DNA of 32,080 bases from SIG598 sp045580875. GTDB taxonomy: Bacteria; Bacillota; Clostridia; Oscillospirales; Acutalibacteraceae. Under the pieces are notes generated by a model, which made no database searches, was not told where the DNA came from, and worked only from the letters and a program-made list of their open reading frames with translations. How positions within the stretch are numbered: the stretch's first letter is position 1; the number at the start of each line of letters is the position of its first letter. The stretch is from contig JAZNOP010000013.1 of the NCBI GenBank assembly GCA_045580875.1, positions 1 through 32,080 of the forward strand, read 5' to 3'. The position numbers were made by a program, and so were the translations under genes. Of this stretch, positions 7,082 to 14,495 are shown piece by piece.

Positions 7082-7618
7082 GTGGATGTTCTCATAATTA
7101 TCGCGATAATCCTTTTTATTGCCGGATTTATCCTGATAGGAATAGAGATGTTCGCACCGGGCTTTGGCTGGCCGGGAACAATCGGTATCATCTGCTTTGT
7201 GGGCGGTGTTTTCCTTGTTTCGGAAAGCTTTGTGCAGGGCGTTATCGTTTCGCTTATCGTTGCGGCAATATGCGGACTGCTTTTCTGGATAATAATGAGA
7301 CTGCTTGCAAAGGGCAAGCTTAAGTCTCCGCTTATCCTCAAGGATGAGATGAACGACAACAGCGGTTACGTCGGAAACCGCGGCCTTTCCGGAATGGTAG
7401 GTGCTGTCGGCACAGCTGTGACAGATATGCGTCCTACCGGCGTAGCAAGATTCGGAGATGATGAACTGGATGTAGTTTCATCCGGCAAGTTCATTCTCAA
7501 GGGCTCCGAGATTGAGGTCATCAAGGCGGAAGGTTACCGTCTGGTGGTCAGAGAAAGAGAGCAGGTTTCCAAAGATATCATTGAAATCGCGGAGACAGGC
7601 GAAGCAACAGAGGAATAA
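7082..7618 (+). CDS. NfeD-family membrane protein (FloA partner)
   Basis: This 178-residue protein has three transmembrane segments in the first 75 residues (LIIIAIILFIAGFILIGIEM; WPGTIGIICFVGGVFLV; VIVSLIVAAICGLLFWIIM). The motif EMFAPGFGWPGTIG lies between the first two segments. A soluble C-terminal OB-fold-like domain follows (about 100-160; GAVGTAVTDMRPTGVARFGD). This is the short NfeD form that partners flotillin-like proteins in membrane microdomains. The GTG start at 7082 lies 6 nt after AGGGGGGAG (7067-7075); the upstream in-frame ATG at 7001 has no ribosome-binding site and overlaps the promoter. floA follows after 52 nt, as in the Bacillus yqeZ-floA-yqfB operon. Confidence 0.9.
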   Translation: MDVLIIIAIILFIAGFILIGIEMFAPGFGWPGTIGIICFVGGVFLVSESFVQGVIVSLIVAAICGLLFWIIMRLLAKGKLKSPLILKDEMNDNSGYVGNRGLSGMVGAVGTAVTDMRPTGVARFGDDELDVVSSGKFILKGSEIEVIKAEGYRLVVREREQVSKDIIEIAETGEATEE

Positions 7619-7670
7619 ACGGGGATCAGACCCGTACAATTCAAAAATCAAGTAAAAGGGGACTAAAAAC

Positions 7671-8705
7671 ATGTTCAGCAGATTCACTCTGGCAATGGGC
7701 GCAGGTCCTGCCATCGGCACCGTAGTAGGTATAGGCATACTTATCCTTCTCGTTGTCATTTTCTTCAGTGTCGTTCCTATGGGACTCTGGATTTCGGCAC
7801 TGGCTTCCAACACAAGAGTAAGCATCTTCAGCCTTTTCGGTATGCGTCTGAGAAGAGTTTCTCCCCAGCGCATCGTCATGCCGCTCATCAGAGCAACAAA
7901 GGCTGGTCTCAAGCTGAGCGCAAACAAGCTTGAGGCTCACTACCTCGCAGGCGGCAACATCGACGCTGTCATCAATGCTCTCATTGCTTCCGAGCGCGCA
8001 GGCATCGAGCTTCCGTTCGAGAAGGCTGCAGCTATCGACCTCGCAGGCCGTGATGTTCTCGAGGCTGTCAAGATGAGCGTTAACCCGAAGGTCATCGAGA
8101 CTTCCAACGTATCCGCAGTTGCAAAGGACGGTATCGAGCTGCTCGTCAAGGCAAGAGTTACCGTTCGTGCAAACCTTGAGCGTCTCGTCGGCGGCGCCGG
8201 TGAGGCCACCATCCTTGCCCGTATCGGTGAGGGTATCGTTACCACCGTCGGTTCTGCAGATTCCCATAAGGAAGTTCTTGAGAATCCTGATGAGATCTCC
8301 AAGAGAATTCTTGCGAAGGGTCTCGACTCCGGTTCTGCATTCGAAATTCTTTCCATTGATATCGCTGATATCGACATCGGCAGAAACATCGGCGCACAGC
8401 TGCAGAGCCTGCAGGCTGAGGCTGACAAGAAGATCTCCCAGGCTAAGGCTGAGGAGCGCCGCGCAATGGCAGTTGCACGCGAGCAGGAAATGCGCGCTTA
8501 CGTTGTCGAGGCAGAGGCAGAAATCCCCAAGGCTATGGCTTATGCTCTGCGTGAGGGCCGCCTGAGCGTTATGGATTACTATGATATCCAGAACATCAAG
8601 GCTGATACAGCAATGCGCGAGAGAATCGGCGATGTCGGCACAGCAGACGATGGTACCGCTGCAGATACTCCGATGGCTCCGACCACTCCCGCACCCAAGA
8701 AATAA
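7671..8705 (+). CDS. floA: Flotillin-like protein FloA
   Basis: This 344-residue protein closely resembles the FloA (YqfA) family that scaffolds functional membrane microdomains. A hydrophobic N-terminal hairpin (about 15-45) inserts into the membrane. The PHB/SPFH-like domain follows (KLEAHYLAGGNIDAVINALI; SNVSAVAKDGIELLVKARVT; GRNIGAQLQSLQAEADKKIS). The C-terminal coiled coil is rich in Ala and Glu (AEERRAMAVAREQEMRAYVV). The last 25 residues are Thr/Ala/Pro-rich and add a short tail. The ATG follows AGGGG by 9 nt. Codon use is that of a highly expressed gene. It is the middle gene of an nfeD-floA-small protein operon ending in two terminators. Confidence 0.96.
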   Translation: MFSRFTLAMGAGPAIGTVVGIGILILLVVIFFSVVPMGLWISALASNTRVSIFSLFGMRLRRVSPQRIVMPLIRATKAGLKLSANKLEAHYLAGGNIDAVINALIASERAGIELPFEKAAAIDLAGRDVLEAVKMSVNPKVIETSNVSAVAKDGIELLVKARVTVRANLERLVGGAGEATILARIGEGIVTTVGSADSHKEVLENPDEISKRILAKGLDSGSAFEILSIDIADIDIGRNIGAQLQSLQAEADKKISQAKAEERRAMAVAREQEMRAYVVEAEAEIPKAMAYALREGRLSVMDYYDIQNIKADTAMRERIGDVGTADDGTAADTPMAPTTPAPKK

Positions 8706-8721
8706 TCAAGGGTGATGTGCA

Positions 8722-8934
8722 ATGACTAAAGCAAAAGCTCCGGTGCAGACTACCGTCAAAAAGGCGGTACAGACACAGTCTGCGCAGGTAAAGGCTGAAA
8801 CTGCTGTTCCTGTTGCTCTGCAGATGGACAGAGCGAAACTGCAGGAGGCACTGATGTGGACCGAGATTCTCGGTGAACCCAAGTGCCGCAAGCGCCACCC
8901 GCGCCACCGCAGCAGACTTTCCAGCATACAGTAA
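8722..8934 (+). CDS. Small basic protein, third gene of the floA operon
   Basis: This 70-residue protein is not recognised. Residues 1-35 are low-complexity (Lys, Val, Thr, Gln, Ala) and probably disordered. Residues 36-53 form a likely helix ending in the distinctive ALMWTEILGEPKCRKR. The tail (54-67) is strongly basic with His and Arg. It starts 16 nt after floA behind a weak AAGGGTG. The position matches yqfB in the Bacillus operon, but I cannot claim homology. A basic peptide bound to the membrane-proximal face of FloA, or to RNA, is possible. Confidence 0.7.
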   Translation: MTKAKAPVQTTVKKAVQTQSAQVKAETAVPVALQMDRAKLQEALMWTEILGEPKCRKRHPRHRSRLSSIQ

Positions 8935-8945
8935 GATAAAAGATG

Positions 8946-8980
8946 CCGCCCCGGTACGAAGCAGTATCGGGGCGGTTTTT
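8946..8980 (+). terminator. Terminator of the floA operon
   Basis: CCGCCCCGGTA (8946-8956) pairs with TATCGGGGCGG (8965-8975), with one G-T wobble and an 8-nt loop. TTTTT follows, 11 nt after the last stop. Confidence 0.93.
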
Positions 8981-9040
8981 CATATATTTCAGCGTATGAA
9001 TACTGCCCGATGAATTCAGCATGGCGGATACAATAAAAAC

Positions 9041-9079
9041 AAAGGCACCTGCCGGAGATGCTCCGACGGGTGCCTTTTT
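9041..9079. terminator. Second, bidirectional terminator between convergent genes
   Basis: AAAGGCACCTGCCGGA and TCCGACGGGTGCCTTT form a long stem with a small internal mismatch. T-rich tracts flank it on both strands. It backs up the floA operon terminator and may serve the minus-strand M23 gene, about 150 nt past its stop. Confidence 0.8.
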
Positions 9080-9230
9080 GCGGAGCGAAAGGGCTGAATC
9101 CTTTGTTTGCTCCGGCTTTATTGTGCCCCTAAACGATATTTTCCGGGGGCAGGTTATCTGATGTTTCTTTCCCTGTCTGATAGTATTATATGCTGTCAGG
9201 GCTGAAATAATTCATTCGTTTTCAGAATAA

Positions 9231-10073
9231 TTATAATCCCATTACACGTATAGGATCAACAAACGTGCCGTCCTTCATCATTGAAAGATGCAGATGAGGC
9301 TGTTCGCCTGCTTCACAGGGTACAGTGCCGAGGTAGCCTATCACGTCGCCAGCCTTGACCACAAGTCCGGCGGTGACCTTCGGAACTGAGGTCAGCCCGC
9401 AGTAGTACAGCATGGAGCCGTCCTCCTGCTCAATTATCGCGGTGTAGCCGTAAAGCATATCCTCGGTAAAATCGACAACAACACCATCAGCACAGGCTCG
9501 CACCTCGCAGTCGGACGTTCCGCTGATATCGACCCCCTGATGCACACGCCAGTCACCCATGGTGGAACAGTAGACAAGCTCCTCTCCGCTGAAGCCGTTG
9601 ATTATCTCTCCGGCGAGCGGCATACGGTAGCTTACCTTTGCCGAGACAGCCACAGCCTCGTCGTCTCCGCTGTCGAGTGCCATATCATCTGCGGAAACAG
9701 TGCCGTCAGGCTCATCTCCGATTTCACTCCATACCTCAGTGCTCTGTTCCTCGGATGGTTCTGTGGTGCTGTCTTCTGTCAGTGCAGTGCTGTCAGCAGG
9801 AATATTTCCGTCATCGGCGAAATCCTCGTCAGACGGCTGAGTGTCGATGTAAACCTCTTCGCTGTCTTCGGTGTTTTCAACGCCAAGCCATACCGACTCA
9901 CCCTGCTGGGAGACGTATTCGGAAATATAGCCGCCTTCGTCATTTTTGTCAGTGCGGTTGTTGATTACAGTTGCTGCTGCGACAAGGCAGACAGCCGCAA
10001 GACATAGTCCGACAGCCGCTGCAAAGCCGGGATTTTTTCTGCGGCGACCGCCGCTGTCAAATTTTACACTCAT
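9231..10073 (-). CDS. M23 peptidase, membrane-anchored (SpoIIQ-like)
   Basis: This 280-residue protein has one N-terminal transmembrane segment (about 17-36) after a basic cytoplasmic tail. A long acidic Ser/Thr/Glu/Asp-rich linker (about 43-140) leads to a LytM/M23 domain (about 150-277). Zinc ligands are intact: His178 and Asp182 in HQGVDI, and His260/His262 in HLHLS. It should cleave peptidoglycan cross-bridges outside the membrane. The architecture matches SpoIIQ of spore formers, whose clostridial versions keep the active site. No sporulation gene is adjacent, so a vegetative role is equally possible. The ATG is separated from its GGGGGAGG by a hairpin (10083-10102). Confidence 0.9.
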   Translation of the reverse strand: MSVKFDSGGRRRKNPGFAAAVGLCLAAVCLVAAATVINNRTDKNDEGGYISEYVSQQGESVWLGVENTEDSEEVYIDTQPSDEDFADDGNIPADSTALTEDSTTEPSEEQSTEVWSEIGDEPDGTVSADDMALDSGDDEAVAVSAKVSYRMPLAGEIINGFSGEELVYCSTMGDWRVHQGVDISGTSDCEVRACADGVVVDFTEDMLYGYTAIIEQEDGSMLYYCGLTSVPKVTAGLVVKAGDVIGYLGTVPCEAGEQPHLHLSMMKDGTFVDPIRVMGL

Positions 10074-10082
10074 AGCCGGAAC

Positions 10083-10111
10083 GGGTCGATTGAAACCGAC
10101 CCTCCCCCTTT
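10083..10111 (-). promoter_or_regulatory. Structured ribosome-binding site of the M23 gene
   Basis: On the minus strand AAAGGGGGAGG (10111-10101) lies about 28 nt before the ATG, too far for normal initiation. GGGTCG and CGACCC (10102-10097 and 10088-10083) between them form a 6-bp hairpin with an 8-nt loop. Folding it would leave about 9 nt between GGGGGA and the start. Confidence 0.5.
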
Positions 10112-10194
10112 CATATAATGTATTCGGAAGAGAAAACCTTCCGCAGATAGTTTTGGCATGAATGGCAGTATTTATACCGGAGAGGCAAAAAAGC

Positions 10195-10223
10195 TTGCAG
10201 ATATGCTTTGTTCAGGTTAAAAT
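10195..10223 (+). promoter_or_regulatory. Promoter of the DinB-like gene
   Basis: TTGCAG (10195-10200), a 17-nt spacer and TAAAAT (10218-10223) lie 19 nt upstream of the AAGGAG ribosome-binding site. Confidence 0.65.
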
Positions 10224-10256
10224 GATTAAAAAAGCGATGGGAAGGAGATGATGCAG

Positions 10257-10913
10257 GTGAATGCAGAATGGTCAGAGCTTAACAGGAGAATGCAGAGTCA
10301 GATAAAAAGCAGCGCAACCTTTGGTGAAGGAATAGATACCCTGCTGTTGCTTCGCGGCAGATTGATGGAGCAGATTCTTGAGCTTCGTCAGATGCTGAAT
10401 GATCGGGAGTTTTCCGCCATGCCTTGCCCGAAAGCCAAAGGCTATCACAACAAGACAGTGGCGTACTCGCTGTTTCATATTTTCAGAATTGAAGATATTG
10501 TTGCCAATTCGCTGATAAGAAGAAAGGAGCAGATATTTTTTGCCGGAAACCATGCGGAAAAGATGAATTCACCGATAGTCACCACCGGTAATGAGCTTGA
10601 AGGAGAAAAGATAGCGCAATTTTCCGCTTCACTTGATATTGATGCTCTTTATGAATACATAAAGGCTGTCGCTGAATGCACCGAAGAGGTGCTCAGCGGA
10701 CTCAGCTTTCAGGATACAAAACGAAAAATGACAGACGCTGACAAAGAATATCTGCGCTCACTCGGGACTGTCAGCGAGGAAGAAACAGCCAGCTGGCTGA
10801 TAGATTACTGGTGCGGCAAGGACGTGAGAGGACTGATTCAGATGCCATTTTCGCGCCATTGGATAATGCATATCGAAGCATCAATCAGGATAGCGGAGAA
10901 ACTGAGAAAATAA
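10257..10913 (+). CDS. DinB-superfamily protein (putative metal-dependent enzyme)
   Basis: This protein of about 218 residues has the four-helix layout of the DinB/YfiT superfamily. Three well-spaced histidines can form the metal site: His74 in YSLFHIFRIEDIV, and His201 and His205 in PFSRHWIMHIEASIR. Members include thiol-dependent transferases and DNA-damage-induced proteins of unknown activity. Relatives are often mislabelled as phage head-tail adaptors. I take the GTG at 10257, 9 nt after AAGGAG. The ATGs at 10248 and 10251 touch the ribosome-binding site and are too close. It stands alone between its own promoter and a strong terminator. The substrate is unknown. Confidence 0.85.
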   Translation: MNAEWSELNRRMQSQIKSSATFGEGIDTLLLLRGRLMEQILELRQMLNDREFSAMPCPKAKGYHNKTVAYSLFHIFRIEDIVANSLIRRKEQIFFAGNHAEKMNSPIVTTGNELEGEKIAQFSASLDIDALYEYIKAVAECTEEVLSGLSFQDTKRKMTDADKEYLRSLGTVSEEETASWLIDYWCGKDVRGLIQMPFSRHWIMHIEASIRIAEKLRK

Positions 10914-10950
10914 AAAAAGCAGACCGGCGAAATTGTCGGTCTGCTTTTTT
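10912..10950. terminator. Bidirectional terminator
   Basis: AAAAAAAGCAGACCG pairs with CGGTCTGCTTTTTT around a short AT-rich loop. The T-tract on each strand can terminate both the DinB-like gene and the convergent GNAT gene. Confidence 0.92.
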
Positions 10951-11010
10951 GCTTCATAGAAATTCGTTATATTTCATGAAATTACATAGCGGATAAAACG
11001 GCGCTGTGCT

Positions 11011-11472
11011 CTATTTCATATTCATAACATATACCTGACAGGGGTTGCTCTCGTCCCAAAGAGTGGGGAAGACCTCAAATTCCTTGAAGCCGAGACTCAG
11101 ATAAAATCGGTTGGTGATGTCGTAGTCGTCATACATACCCATCTTAACTGTCTTGACCTGCATGAAGGAATAACCTGCGGCGGCAGCGTGTTCTTTAGCG
11201 GCAAGAAACAGCGCCCTGCCGATTCCCTGCCTGTGATGCTCCTTCAGCACTCCCATGACAGCAAGCTCAACCGTATCCCTTCCGGTTTCCTTCAGGCAGA
11301 GGAAACCGGAAGCTTTGCCATCATGATCGAAAGCAGCGAAAAAAGGCTGCTGTGCGCTGTCGGAAATGTATTCCTCTCTTGATTCGGGTATGCCGAACCA
11401 GTCGGGCAGGGCTTCCAGAACAGCACGGGAAATGTTCAGCTTTTCATTGGTGTCAGTTATATGTCTTATCAT
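11011..11472 (-). CDS. GNAT-family N-acetyltransferase
   Basis: This 153-residue protein spans one GNAT fold. The acetyl-CoA pyrophosphate loop is visible in VLKEHHRQGIGRALFLAAKE (R/Q-x-x-G-x-G/A). It is followed by the beta-4 to alpha-4 region (YSFMQVKTVKMG) and the conserved C-terminal TNRFYLSLGFKEFEVFPTLW. The substrate cannot be predicted. The ribosome-binding site is weak (GGA about 14 nt before the ATG), so expression may be low. It lies 87 nt after the hflX stop on the same strand, with no clear terminator between them, so read-through from hflX is possible. Confidence 0.88.
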   Translation of the reverse strand: MIRHITDTNEKLNISRAVLEALPDWFGIPESREEYISDSAQQPFFAAFDHDGKASGFLCLKETGRDTVELAVMGVLKEHHRQGIGRALFLAAKEHAAAAGYSFMQVKTVKMGMYDDYDITNRFYLSLGFKEFEVFPTLWDESNPCQVYVMNMK

Positions 11473-11559
11473 AATATTTCATATCCGATCTTAACTGAAG
11501 TTCATGTGCTTTCAGAATATTTCAGCGTATTTCATTTTCGTACAGCATTCAGAGTGTCT

Positions 11560-12927
11560 TTACTCGTTCAGCTCCGGCTCGCCTGAAATACGAAATTTAT
11601 CAAGCTTGACTGCAAGAACGGGGTCGACAAGCGCTGTCAGGCGCAGACCGTCGGCGGTGTATTCCTCTTCAAGCACCTCGCCGTTATTGCGTATCTGAGC
11701 CGACCAGCTCATCTCGGAGAAGGGCAGAAGCAGATTCATGCGTACCTGCTGAACCGGCATAGCCTTTTCTATTGCCATAAGCAGGTCGTCGAGTCCGTCG
11801 CCGGTCAGAGCGGATATGCGGACGCCTGCCATGCCGAGAAGTTCAGCGTGGTCAGCGGCATCGCACTTGTTGATGACTGTGACGGTGGGTTTGTCGTTTG
11901 CACCGAGCTCATCGAGCAGCTTGCGGGAAACATCAAGCTGACTGCGGAAATCGGGGTCAGAACCGTCGCACAGCAGGATTATGATGTCAGCGTCAAGTGC
12001 CTCTTCGAGGGTGGATTTGAATGCCTCGATAAGATGGTGAGGCAGGCGGCGGATAAACCCGACTGTGTCAACAAGTGTTACCGAGCCGCCGGAAGGGAGT
12101 GTCAGCGCGCGTGAGGTGGGGTCGAGAGTGGCAAAAAGCTTGTCCTCAGCCAGTACGCCTGCGTTTGTCAGACGGTTGAGCAGAGTGGATTTTCCTGCAT
12201 TTGTGTATCCGACAATAGCCGCAGTGACAACACCTGTCTTGCGGCGGCGGGCACGGTGGAGATGGCGGCGCTTTTCGACCTCAGCGAGCTTCTCCTTGAC
12301 GGCATCGATGCGGCGGTGAATGTGTCTGCGGTCGGTCTCAAGCTTTGTTTCACCGGGACCTCTTGTACCGATACCGCCGCCCAGACGGCTCATCTCAATG
12401 CCCTTACCGGTCAGACGGGGGAGCATATACCTGAGCTGAGCCAGTTCAACCTGCAGCTTTCCCTCACCTGAAATGGCGCGCTGAGCGAAAATGTCGAGAA
12501 TAAGCATGGTGCGGTCGATGACGCGAACACCGGTGTCATGCTCGATGTTGCGAAGCTGTATGGGAGTCAGCTCGAGGTCGAAAATAATCAGGTCAACCTC
12601 ATTGTTCTTGCAGAATTCTGCTATTTCCTCGAGTCTTCCTGAGCCGACACAGGTGGCGGCAACGGGGTTGCTCAGCTTCTGGGTCATGACTGCCACGACC
12701 TCGCCGCCTGCGGTGGCGGTCAGCTCGCGGAGTTCCTCAAGAGACTGCTCGAAATCAGGCTCGCCAGTGTCAACAGAGACAAGCATTACCTGCTGCGGCG
12801 CAGTGGAGTTTTCGTAAAGCTCGCCCTTGCCCTTCGGCTCGGAGGAGTCATTCTTTCCGCTTTCAGTTTCAATTTCCTCTTCTTCGTCGAGAGGGATAAG
12901 CACGATATCGTCAAAGTTTTCTGTCAT
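11560..12927 (-). CDS. hflX: Ribosome-associated GTPase HflX
   Basis: This 455-residue GTPase splits or rescues stalled 70S ribosomes. After an acidic N-terminal extension (1-45), the HflX-specific domain runs to about residue 230 and includes LIIFDLELTPIQLRNIEH and the Gly-rich RLGGGIGTRGPGETKLETDR. The G domain has G1 GYTNAGKS (240-247), G3 DTVG (287-290, followed by FIRRLPHHLIEAF) and G4 NKCD (353-356). The C-terminal domain ends near residue 455. The ATG at 12927 follows AGGAGA by about 6 nt. A zinc-ribbon gene precedes it by 36 nt, so the two are probably co-transcribed. A small hairpin lies between them. Confidence 0.96.
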   Translation of the reverse strand: MTENFDDIVLIPLDEEEEIETESGKNDSSEPKGKGELYENSTAPQQVMLVSVDTGEPDFEQSLEELRELTATAGGEVVAVMTQKLSNPVAATCVGSGRLEEIAEFCKNNEVDLIIFDLELTPIQLRNIEHDTGVRVIDRTMLILDIFAQRAISGEGKLQVELAQLRYMLPRLTGKGIEMSRLGGGIGTRGPGETKLETDRRHIHRRIDAVKEKLAEVEKRRHLHRARRRKTGVVTAAIVGYTNAGKSTLLNRLTNAGVLAEDKLFATLDPTSRALTLPSGGSVTLVDTVGFIRRLPHHLIEAFKSTLEEALDADIIILLCDGSDPDFRSQLDVSRKLLDELGANDKPTVTVINKCDAADHAELLGMAGVRISALTGDGLDDLLMAIEKAMPVQQVRMNLLLPFSEMSWSAQIRNNGEVLEEEYTADGLRLTALVDPVLAVKLDKFRISGEPELNE

Positions 12928-12938
12928 ATTTTTCTCCT

Positions 12939-12961
12939 GTTAAGCCGATTATTCGCTTAAC
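12939..12961 (-). promoter_or_regulatory. Intercistronic hairpin just upstream of the hflX ribosome-binding site
   Basis: GTTAAGC and GCTTAAC (7-bp arms, 9-nt loop) lie between the zinc-ribbon stop and the hflX AGGAG. Without a T-run it is not a terminator. It could affect translation or mRNA processing. Confidence 0.4.
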
Positions 12962-12963
12962 TG

Positions 12964-13170
12964 TCATATCAGTTTTTCGGGATTGGTGGCGGTGATGTCC
13001 TGAATATGTCCGCAGTTTTTGCAGCACCGGCAGATTACCAGACTGTATTTTTTAGGCAGAAGCTTCGTCTTTTCGCCTTTGGCATAAAATGCAAAGCCAT
13101 GACCTGCTACGAGTTCTCCCTCAATCAGCTCTCCGCCACATTTTTGGCAAATTCTTATATCTTTTTCCAT
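12964..13170 (-). CDS. Small zinc-ribbon protein
   Basis: This 68-residue protein carries two Cys pairs that form a classic zinc ribbon: CQKCGG (about 8-13) and CRCCKNCG (about 47-54). Between them lies a beta-rich segment with aromatic residues (GHGFAFYAKGEKTKLLPKKY). It resembles the short DUF6487-type zinc-ribbon proteins often annotated as nucleic-acid-binding, but no function is established. It starts after GGAGG with a good spacing. It lies 36 nt upstream of hflX and just downstream of the aldolase terminator. Its transcription may therefore depend on read-through or on a promoter not recognised here. Confidence 0.85.
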   Translation of the reverse strand: MEKDIRICQKCGGELIEGELVAGHGFAFYAKGEKTKLLPKKYSLVICRCCKNCGHIQDITATNPEKLI

Positions 13171-13187
13171 TATCTTTCCTCCATCAT

Positions 13188-13223
13188 AAAAAGTGCGGAC
13201 AATCCTATAGGAATTGCCCGCAC
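13188..13223 (-). terminator. Terminator of fba
   Basis: On the minus strand GTGCGG (13223-13218) and CCGCAC (13198-13193) enclose further pairing around CCTATAGG. A TTTTTAT tract follows, about 35 nt after the aldolase stop. Confidence 0.88.
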
Positions 13224-13258
13224 AGTTATGATTTAATTATTATCTTCGAGGCACAGAA

Positions 13259-14194
13259 TTATGCTCTGCCGCCGCAGCCGAGAACGTTGACGATCTTGTG
13301 GGTAACAACGTTCTTGATAGCGTCACGGGCCGGAGTGAGGATCTGGCGCGGATCGAAGTGGGTGGGATTCTCAGCAAGATGCTTGCGGATAGCTGCAGTC
13401 AGAGCGATACGCAGGTCAGAGTCAACGTTGATCTTGCAGACTGCGGAAGCTGCTGCCTGACGGAGCATATCCTCGGGAATGCCGATAGCATCGTCCATCT
13501 GACCGCCGAACTGACGGATCATCTCGACGTACTCAGGCATAACGGAAGAAGCACCGTGGAGAACGATGGGGAACTGGGGAAGTCTGCGGCTTACCTCTTC
13601 GAGAATATCGAAGCGGAGCTGGGGCTTCTGACCGGGCTTGAACTTGAATGCGCCGTGGCTGGTGCCGATAGCGATAGCGAGGGAGTCAACGCCGGTGCGC
13701 TCAACGAACTCCTGAACCTGTGCGGGATCGGTGAAGGAAGCGTTCTCAGCGGAAACATTGACATCGTCCTCGATGCCGGCGAGCTGACCGAGCTCACCCT
13801 CGACGGTTACGCCGTACTGGTGTGCATAGTCAACAACCTGCTTGGTGATAGCGATATTCTCCTCGAAGGAGTAGTGGCTGCCGTCGATCATAACGGAAGT
13901 GAAGCCGCCGTCGATGCAGCTCTTGCAGGTTGCGAAGTCGGGGCCGTGGTCAAGATGAAGAGCAATGGGAAGACCGGTCTCCTCAGCAGCTGCCTCTACC
14001 ATCTTGCGAAGATAGATGTGATGAGCATACTTGCGTGCGCCGGAGCTGCACTGAAGGATAACAGGAGCATTCTGCTCCTGGCAGGCGGTAACGATACCCT
14101 GAACGATCTCCATGTTGTTGACGTTGAAGGCACCGATTGCGTATCCGCCCTCATAAGCTTTGCGGAACATTTCGGTAGTGTTTACAAGAGGCAT
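13259..14194 (-). CDS. fba: Class II fructose-1,6-bisphosphate aldolase
   Basis: This 311-residue zinc-dependent aldolase interconverts fructose-1,6-bisphosphate with dihydroxyacetone phosphate and glyceraldehyde 3-phosphate in glycolysis. Catalytic and metal residues are visible: Asp82-His83 in LHLDHG, Glu134 in VEGELGQ, His180 in GTSHGAFK and His213 in VLHGASS. The N-terminus MPLVNTTEMFRKAYEGGYAI is typical. The start is the ATG at 14194, 9 nt after GGAG; an upstream extension of 16 codons is unsupported. Glycolytic FBA is the best match, although related tagatose-bisphosphate aldolases share these residues. It is monocistronic, with its own promoter and terminator. Confidence 0.96.
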   Translation of the reverse strand: MPLVNTTEMFRKAYEGGYAIGAFNVNNMEIVQGIVTACQEQNAPVILQCSSGARKYAHHIYLRKMVEAAAEETGLPIALHLDHGPDFATCKSCIDGGFTSVMIDGSHYSFEENIAITKQVVDYAHQYGVTVEGELGQLAGIEDDVNVSAENASFTDPAQVQEFVERTGVDSLAIAIGTSHGAFKFKPGQKPQLRFDILEEVSRRLPQFPIVLHGASSVMPEYVEMIRQFGGQMDDAIGIPEDMLRQAAASAVCKINVDSDLRIALTAAIRKHLAENPTHFDPRQILTPARDAIKNVVTHKIVNVLGCGGRA

Positions 14195-14278
14195 AATTCT
14201 ATACTCCATTTCCATGAGCATACGGCAGAGACCGCAGCTCAAAAATTTTCCGCTCGCAGTTTTCGGGCGGTTGAAATT

Positions 14279-14308
14279 AGTATATCACAGTTGACATTAA
14301 GTTTTCAA
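14279..14308 (-). promoter_or_regulatory. Promoter of fba
   Basis: On the minus strand TTGAAA (14308-14303), an 18-nt spacer and TATACT (14284-14279) form a sigma-A promoter. TTTCAA is repeated in inverted order just downstream of the -10 (14276-14271). Confidence 0.7.
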
Positions 14309-14408
14309 GACATTTTCCGCCCGATTGAGTATCGTCTGATAAAAATATAACGAACAAAACCGAATGAAATATGTTCATTATGGATTAAAAAATGTCAATT
14401 CAGGACAA

Positions 14409-14464
14409 AAACAGTATGCCCGCCGGGAAACTGCCTTTCGTGACAGTGTCCTGACGGGCGGAGT
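14409..14464 (-). terminator. Terminator of the GH2 glycosidase gene
   Basis: GCCCG (14418-14422) and CGGGC (14455-14459) enclose an imperfect stem that includes AAACTG with CAGTGT. On the minus strand an interrupted T-tract (ATACTGTTTTTG) follows. The stem is long but the tail is imperfect. Confidence 0.6.
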
Positions 14465-14495
14465 TGGTTATATGCGGTTTATACAGCGCACAGCC

